From an uncultured Bacilli bacterium (GTDB taxonomy: Bacteria; Bacillota_I; Bacilli_A; RF39; UBA660), in assembly GCA_947630415.1 (NCBI GenBank), contig CANRHM010000064.1, positions 1-7,429 of the forward strand: a DNA stretch of 7,429 bases. The letters run 5' to 3'. Shown here piece by piece: positions 4,572-7,429 of this stretch; within the stretch, counting starts at the first letter, position 1; the number at the start of each line of letters is the position of its first letter. A program made the position numbers and the translations under genes. Below the pieces are notes generated by a model, which was not told where the DNA came from, searched no databases, and saw only the letters and a list, made by a program, of their open reading frames with translations.

Positions 4572-5841
4572 AGTCTCGTACGATCATACATTCACGATCA
4601 GCACCAACACCAATTAATTTGATAGTGCAATTCGTATATTCTTCAATATAGTGAATATAATCTTTTGCATTTTGTGGTAAATCCTCAAAAGTTCTACATC
4701 CAGATATATCACCAAAATTTCCTTTAAACGTTTTATAAACTGGTTTTGCTTTGGCTAAAAAGGTTTCATTACAAGAGAAAGATTTAGTTTCTTTGCCATC
4801 GACTAGGTAAGCATAACAAACTTTAAATTCATCAAACTTACCAATCGTATCTAAATGATTCATATTAATATAATTGATACCATTGATTTTGATGGCATAG
4901 TTTAGAGCAACTAAGTCTAACCAGCCACATCTTCTAGGACGATGGGTAGTAGTTCCATATTCATGTCCTAGTTCTCTTATTTGATCTCCCGTTTCATCTA
5001 GTAACTCAGTAACATAAGGACCTTCTCCAACTCTTGAAGAATAGGCTTTGATAACACCATAGACATCACCGATATCACGAGCACTTAGACCACTTCCAGT
5101 AAGAATACCACCAATCGTTGGATTCGATGAAGTAACGAAAGGATAAGATCCAAAATCGATGTCGAGTAGAGTAGCTTGAGCACCTTCCGAAATAACCACT
5201 TTATCTTGTTCTAGATAATCGTGAATAAGGTTGATGGTATCACATACATAAGGCTTTAATACTTCGGCATAATGGGTATAATTTTGATAAAGTTCATCAA
5301 AATCACATAAAGGGTAGCCATTCATTTGAAAAAGCTCATTCTTTTTATCCACTTGTTCTTTTAATAACTCTTTAAAGTTCGGTTTATATAAATCCTCCAT
5401 ACGGATACCAGAACGTTCATATTTATCACAGTAACAAGGACCAATTCCTCTTTTGGTAGTACCAATCTTATGCTCTCTTTTATCTTCTAACATTTGGTCA
5501 AGTGCACAGTGATAAGGGAAGATAACATGGGCTTTCTCACTAATTCTTAAATTTTCTTCGACTTTAATGCCATTTGCTTTTAACATTTCGATTTCTTCAA
5601 TCAATACTTTAGGATCGATGACGACACCATTTCCAATAACACCAATCGTTTTATTAGATAAGATTCCAGAAGGTACTAAATGAAGTGCATATTTAACTCC
5701 ATCGACCGTTACAGTATGACCCGCATTATTTCCACCCGTAGCTCTTATCGACATATCGGCATTTTGTGAAAGATAATCCGTAGTCCTTCCTTTTCCTTCA
5801 TCGCCATAAAAGGCTCCTAAAACCACACTTACTTTTGACAT
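4570..5841 (-). CDS. purA: Adenylosuccinate synthetase (PurA)
   Basis: 423 aa, the usual family length. It joins IMP and aspartate using GTP to make adenylosuccinate, the first committed step to AMP, in the cytoplasm. Visible signatures: G13-D14-E-G-K-G-R19 (glycine-rich GTP/phosphate loop, catalytic D14); G-N-N-A-G-H42 (catalytic His); I-G-T-T-K-R-G-I-G-P (126-135, IMP binding); E-G-A-Q...Y-P-F-V-T-S-S-N; and R-P-R-R-C-G-W-L-D (301-309, aspartate/IMP loop). The start of the protein is unusual: the common Q-W before the loop is F11-Y12, and the loop ends in Arg instead of Lys. All key residues remain, so it should be active. The ribosome site AAAGGA is about 13 bases before the ATG. No PurR-type operator was seen upstream. 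Confidence 0.96.
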   Translation of the reverse strand: MSKVSVVLGAFYGDEGKGRTTDYLSQNADMSIRATGGNNAGHTVTVDGVKYALHLVPSGILSNKTIGVIGNGVVIDPKVLIEEIEMLKANGIKVEENLRISEKAHVIFPYHCALDQMLEDKREHKIGTTKRGIGPCYCDKYERSGIRMEDLYKPNFKELLKEQVDKKNELFQMNGYPLCDFDELYQNYTHYAEVLKPYVCDTINLIHDYLEQDKVVISEGAQATLLDIDFGSYPFVTSSNPTIGGILTGSGLSARDIGDVYGVIKAYSSRVGEGPYVTELLDETGDQIRELGHEYGTTTHRPRRCGWLDLVALNYAIKINGINYINMNHLDTIGKFDEFKVCYAYLVDGKETKSFSCNETFLAKAKPVYKTFKGNFGDISGCRTFEDLPQNAKDYIHYIEEYTNCTIKLIGVGADRECMIVRD

Positions 5842-5871
5842 AAATAAATCATATCCTTTCCAACAAACTTT

Positions 5872-5900
5872 ATTTTACAATAAAACAGTCTCTAATACAA
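5872..5900 (-). promoter_or_regulatory. Promoter of purA
   Basis: On the minus strand TTGTAT (5900-5895), 17-base spacer, TAAAAT (5877-5872), start near 5865, about 25 nt before the ATG. Such a short leader leaves no room for a riboswitch. Confidence 0.65.
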
Positions 5901-5975
5901 ATTTTTTTCTATTTTTTAGATAAATAATAAGTTCTTCGCTTATTTTCTTATTAGAATATATTTGGGAGGGAAAAA

Positions 5976-6287
5976 ATGAAAGCAGGTTATCAAAATGAAT
6001 ATGATCTTATTAAGGAAATCAACCATAAGCATTTTTATGAATTGAATCCATTATGGCAAGAATTAATAGAAGAACTTTATCCTGAAGTGGATTCAAATGA
6101 TCTAGTTATAGCGTATAAGTATGGACGGTATGCTAAAGTAGATATGGTAATAGAGATAAAAGGAGTAAAAAAGAGAATCAGTATAAAAAGTGGAGCTAAA
6201 AACTCTGTACATGTAGAACCTATTCAGTCCTTTATTCATTTTCTTAAGAAAAATGGATTTAAAGAGGAGAGAGATAACTTTACTTAA
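5976..6287 (+). pseudogene. N-terminal fragment of a possible PD-(D/E)XK-like protein
   Basis: It starts with a strong ribosome site (GGGAGGG at 5964-5970) and ATG 5976. About 95 codons look natural; the last eight (K-E-E-R-D-N-F-T) run into the TnpB piece, which uses another frame, and end in TAA. The intact part shows E8, then K54-V-D56-M-V-I-E-I-K-G, then R-I-S-I-K71-S-G-A-K-N-S-V-H79-x-E81-P. The D...x-I-K spacing over two strands, with a following N-S-V-H-x-E-P, resembles the core of PD-(D/E)XK nuclease-fold proteins, including restriction-like enzymes. That is inference from pattern only. The parent gene was probably longer; no recognisable 3' remainder is found downstream of the TnpB piece, which suggests a deletion came with, or after, the insertion. 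Confidence 0.6.
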
Positions 6288-7029
6288 GTTAACACCTATT
6301 AAAATAAGAGAATATCGAAAATTAGAAGATTTTCCTTATAAGATTCTACATGTAACTGTAACCAAAGAAGCAAGTAGATATTATGTGAGTGTATGTGTAG
6401 AAAAAGAAATACCTTCTTTATCTTTTGAAGGAAGAAAGATAGTAGGAATTGATTTAGGAGTAAAAGATTTAGTTATTACGAGTGATGGAATAAAATATAA
6501 AGCGTTAGAAAATATCAAGAAATTTGAAAGAAAGATAAAAGGATACAACAAAATGTTATCAAGAAGTGAGAAGAGAAGTAAAAACCGTGAAAAGATCAAG
6601 ATAAAACTAGAAAGAGTTTATCAAAAGATGAGAAATGCAAGGAAATACTATACGCATTATATAACGAGTCAAATTGTAAAAGAGAATGATATTATCGTAT
6701 GTGAAAAGTTAAAGGTCCAAGAAATGATTATGAAAGGGACAAGGAGTTTATCACGAAGGATAGCAAGTAGTTGTTTAGGAGAAATCCTAAGGCAGTTAAA
6801 ATATAAAACAGAGTGGAATAACAAAAGACTTTATCAAGTAGATACATACTATCCAAGTAGTCAGCTATGTAATCATTGTGGAGCAAGGAATGAAGAAGTA
6901 AAAAATTTAAACATACGAGAATATGAATGTAAGGAATGTGGTTGGTTATTAGATCGAGATATCAATGCAAGTATAAACCTATTGACAGAAGGAATAAACT
7001 ATTATTTAAAAGAACTAGAACAAAATTAA
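6253..7029 (+). CDS. TnpB (IS200/IS605-type) lacking its N-terminal part
   Basis: 258 aa as an open frame, against roughly 370-410 for full TnpB. Homologous sequence begins about residue 8 (K-L-T-P-I-K-I-R-E-Y-R), so the wedge/REC-like first ~120-130 residues are missing. Retained are RuvC-I G-I-D67-L-G, the bridging lysine-rich helix (89-131), RuvC-II V-C-E151-K-L, the zinc ribbon C206-x2-C209...C226-x2-C229, and RuvC-III D234-R-D236-x-N-A-S. Full TnpB is an RNA-guided nuclease that uses an omega-RNA from the element's right end. Without the wedge and REC part, guided cutting is unlikely. The frame overlaps the previous gene fragment by 35 bases and has no ribosome site of its own, so it is best seen as a decaying remnant, though the three acidic residues and all four cysteines survive. 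Confidence 0.8.
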   Translation: MDLKRREITLLKLTPIKIREYRKLEDFPYKILHVTVTKEASRYYVSVCVEKEIPSLSFEGRKIVGIDLGVKDLVITSDGIKYKALENIKKFERKIKGYNKMLSRSEKRSKNREKIKIKLERVYQKMRNARKYYTHYITSQIVKENDIIVCEKLKVQEMIMKGTRSLSRRIASSCLGEILRQLKYKTEWNNKRLYQVDTYYPSSQLCNHCGARNEEVKNLNIREYECKECGWLLDRDINASINLLTEGINYYLKELEQN

Positions 7030-7136
7030 ATTAAAAGAATCAAAAAAATTAAGTACGGTCCAGGCGACTGCGGAAATTGGTCTCTGGAGGAAGCAACATC
7101 CAAAGAAGGAGAAATACCAAATCGTGAGATTTGGGC
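6265..7136 (+). mobile_element. Partial IS200/IS605-type element (3' part of tnpB and right end)
   Basis: Contains the truncated tnpB and the structured right-end stretch after it. No tnpA and no left-end hairpin are present, so the element cannot move by itself. The left junction falls at about 6262-6275, where the frame passes from the disrupted gene to TnpB. The right limit is set after the hairpin at 7117-7134 and is uncertain. Confidence 0.6.
7045..7136 (+). ncRNA. Candidate omega-RNA (reRNA) scaffold of the TnpB element
   Basis: A GC-richer stretch directly after tnpB, unlike its AT-rich surroundings. Pairings seen: TCCAG (7059-7063) / CTGGA (7084-7088) and a perfect CCAAATC-GTGA-GATTTGG hairpin (7117-7134). 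TnpB elements encode their guide RNA at this place, with the guide taken from the DNA just beyond the right end. Which bases beyond about 7136 would be guide is unclear. Confidence 0.5.
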
Positions 7137-7162
7137 ATGATTTATTTTAATAAATCATTTTG
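7137..7162 (+). terminator. AT-rich 10-bp inverted repeat with T tail
   Basis: ATGATTTATT (7137-7146) and AATAAATCAT (7149-7158) are perfectly complementary around TT, then T-rich. It could terminate transcripts from the tnpB side. A second nested structure follows (TGTTCA 7161-7166 / TGAACA 7191-7196 enclosing AAGC-GATT-GCTT). From there to 7280 I see no gene. Confidence 0.35.
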
Positions 7163-7280
7163 TTCAATGAAGCGATTGCTTGTTAGACTATGAACACTTA
7201 GAAAACATGGAATTCATAATCACTTGATAAATCAGTTATAACCGACTTTTAACTTATATCCAATACTTTTTAAAATTTTT

Positions 7281-7323
7281 ATGACATTTCTTATGACATT
7301 TCTTACGACATTTCTCACGACAT
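7281..7323 (+). repeat. 12-bp tandem repeat, about 3.5 copies
   Basis: Units ATGACATTTCTT (7281, 7293), ACGACATTTCTC (7305) and a partial ACGACAT (7317). They run directly into the -10 region of the next gene, so they occupy the -35 side of its promoter and could be repeated binding sites. Confidence 0.75.
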
Positions 7324-7337
7324 GATATAATTATATC
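7323..7337 (+). promoter_or_regulatory. Promoter -10 box within a 14-bp palindrome
   Basis: TATAAT (7326-7331) with TGn extension, inside the perfect palindrome GATATAATTATATC (7324-7337). The -35 region (about 7303-7308, TTACGA) is poor, as expected of an extended -10 or regulated promoter. Confidence 0.6.
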
Positions 7338-7357
7338 AAGAGAATTAGGAGACAAAA

Positions 7358-7429
7358 ATGGTAGATGTTATTGAAGATATAAGAAATGAATTTAAAATAA
7401 AATTAACTAATAAATTTGAAGAAGAAGTT
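7358..7429 (+). CDS. Start of a possible AlbA_2/Schlafen-type protein (3' end outside window)
   Basis: Only 24 codons are visible, after AGGAG (7347-7351, six bases from the ATG). The product begins M-V-D-V-I-E-D-I-R-N-E-F-K-I-K-L-T-N-K-F-E-E-E-V. The E-F-K-x-K-L-x-x-x-x-E-x-E-V pattern is how many AlbA_2 (divergent AAA-4, Schlafen-like) domains begin, before the A-F-x-N-x-x-G-G strand that would come next. These proteins are nucleic-acid or nucleotide binding and often sit in defence or mobile regions. The family call rests on about 15 residues and is tentative; the gene itself is well supported by its promoter and ribosome site. Confidence 0.55.
   Translation, partial: MVDVIEDIRNEFKIKLTNKFEEEV

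Noticed and set aside
6239..6252. 14-bp palindrome TTTTCTTAAGAAAA at the edge of the TnpB junction
   Set aside because: It is explained by ordinary codons (H-F-L-K-K) of the disrupted gene and sits before the likely junction; probably chance.
7281..7323. CRISPR array
   Set aside because: The 12-bp units are contiguous with no spacers between them.
1..7429. Recoded UGA (Mycoplasma-type code)
   Set aside because: TGA is used as a stop in the 211-aa gene and toxin 1, and Trp codons seen are TGG.

Overview
The window is AT-rich throughout, uses the standard stop codons, and its genes have AGGAGG-type ribosome binding sites and sigma-A-type promoters. Together with a divergent PurA and a GdpP-like DHH phosphoesterase this suggests a low-GC Firmicutes/Bacilli-type bacterium (Erysipelotrichia- or RF39-like lineages would fit). 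That placement is inference; there is no rRNA or tRNA here to confirm it.

Left part (1-3441, accessory). It opens with the 3' part of an HD-domain phosphohydrolase gene (to 512), followed by a terminator hairpin and a Nudix hydrolase gene (715-1320). From about 1336 to 2144 lie two tandem units of about 480 bases that share one design. In each, a plus-strand promoter with a 17-base spacer drives a ~110-nt RNA ending at a strong terminator. On the minus strand a ~230-nt mRNA encodes a tiny membrane peptide (30 aa at 1474-1566; 27 aa at 1969-2052). The mRNA's Shine-Dalgarno is closed by a hairpin, its 3' half is antisense to the plus-strand RNA, and a 14-nt stretch near its 5' end can pair with its own 3' end. 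This is the layout of a type I toxin-antitoxin locus of the 3'-overlapping kind (compare txpA/ratA and bsrG/SR4). I do not recognise either peptide family. Two uncharacterised genes follow (2235-2552; 2806-3441, with a faint ParB-like motif).

Middle part (3459-5960, core). A standalone DHH-DHHA1 phosphoesterase (3541-4530, GdpP-like) and purA (4570-5841, minus strand) converge on a shared bidirectional terminator. In Bacillus relatives gdpP and purA lie in the same neighbourhood (gdpP-rplI-dnaC-purA), so this may be a rearranged remnant of it.

Right part (5976-7429, accessory). Divergent from purA is the first ~95 codons of a possible PD-(D/E)XK-nuclease-like gene, cut off where a TnpB gene lacking its N-terminal third joins it. 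The TnpB piece keeps all three RuvC acidic residues and the zinc ribbon. It is followed by a GC-richer structured stretch that looks like an omega-RNA/right end of an IS200/IS605-type element. The window ends in the first 24 codons of a gene whose start resembles AlbA_2/Schlafen-type proteins; its promoter carries a 12-bp tandem repeat and a 14-bp palindrome.

The strongest candidate for something undescribed is the paired small-peptide/antisense-RNA modules at 1336-2144, whose RNA pairing elements co-vary between copies.
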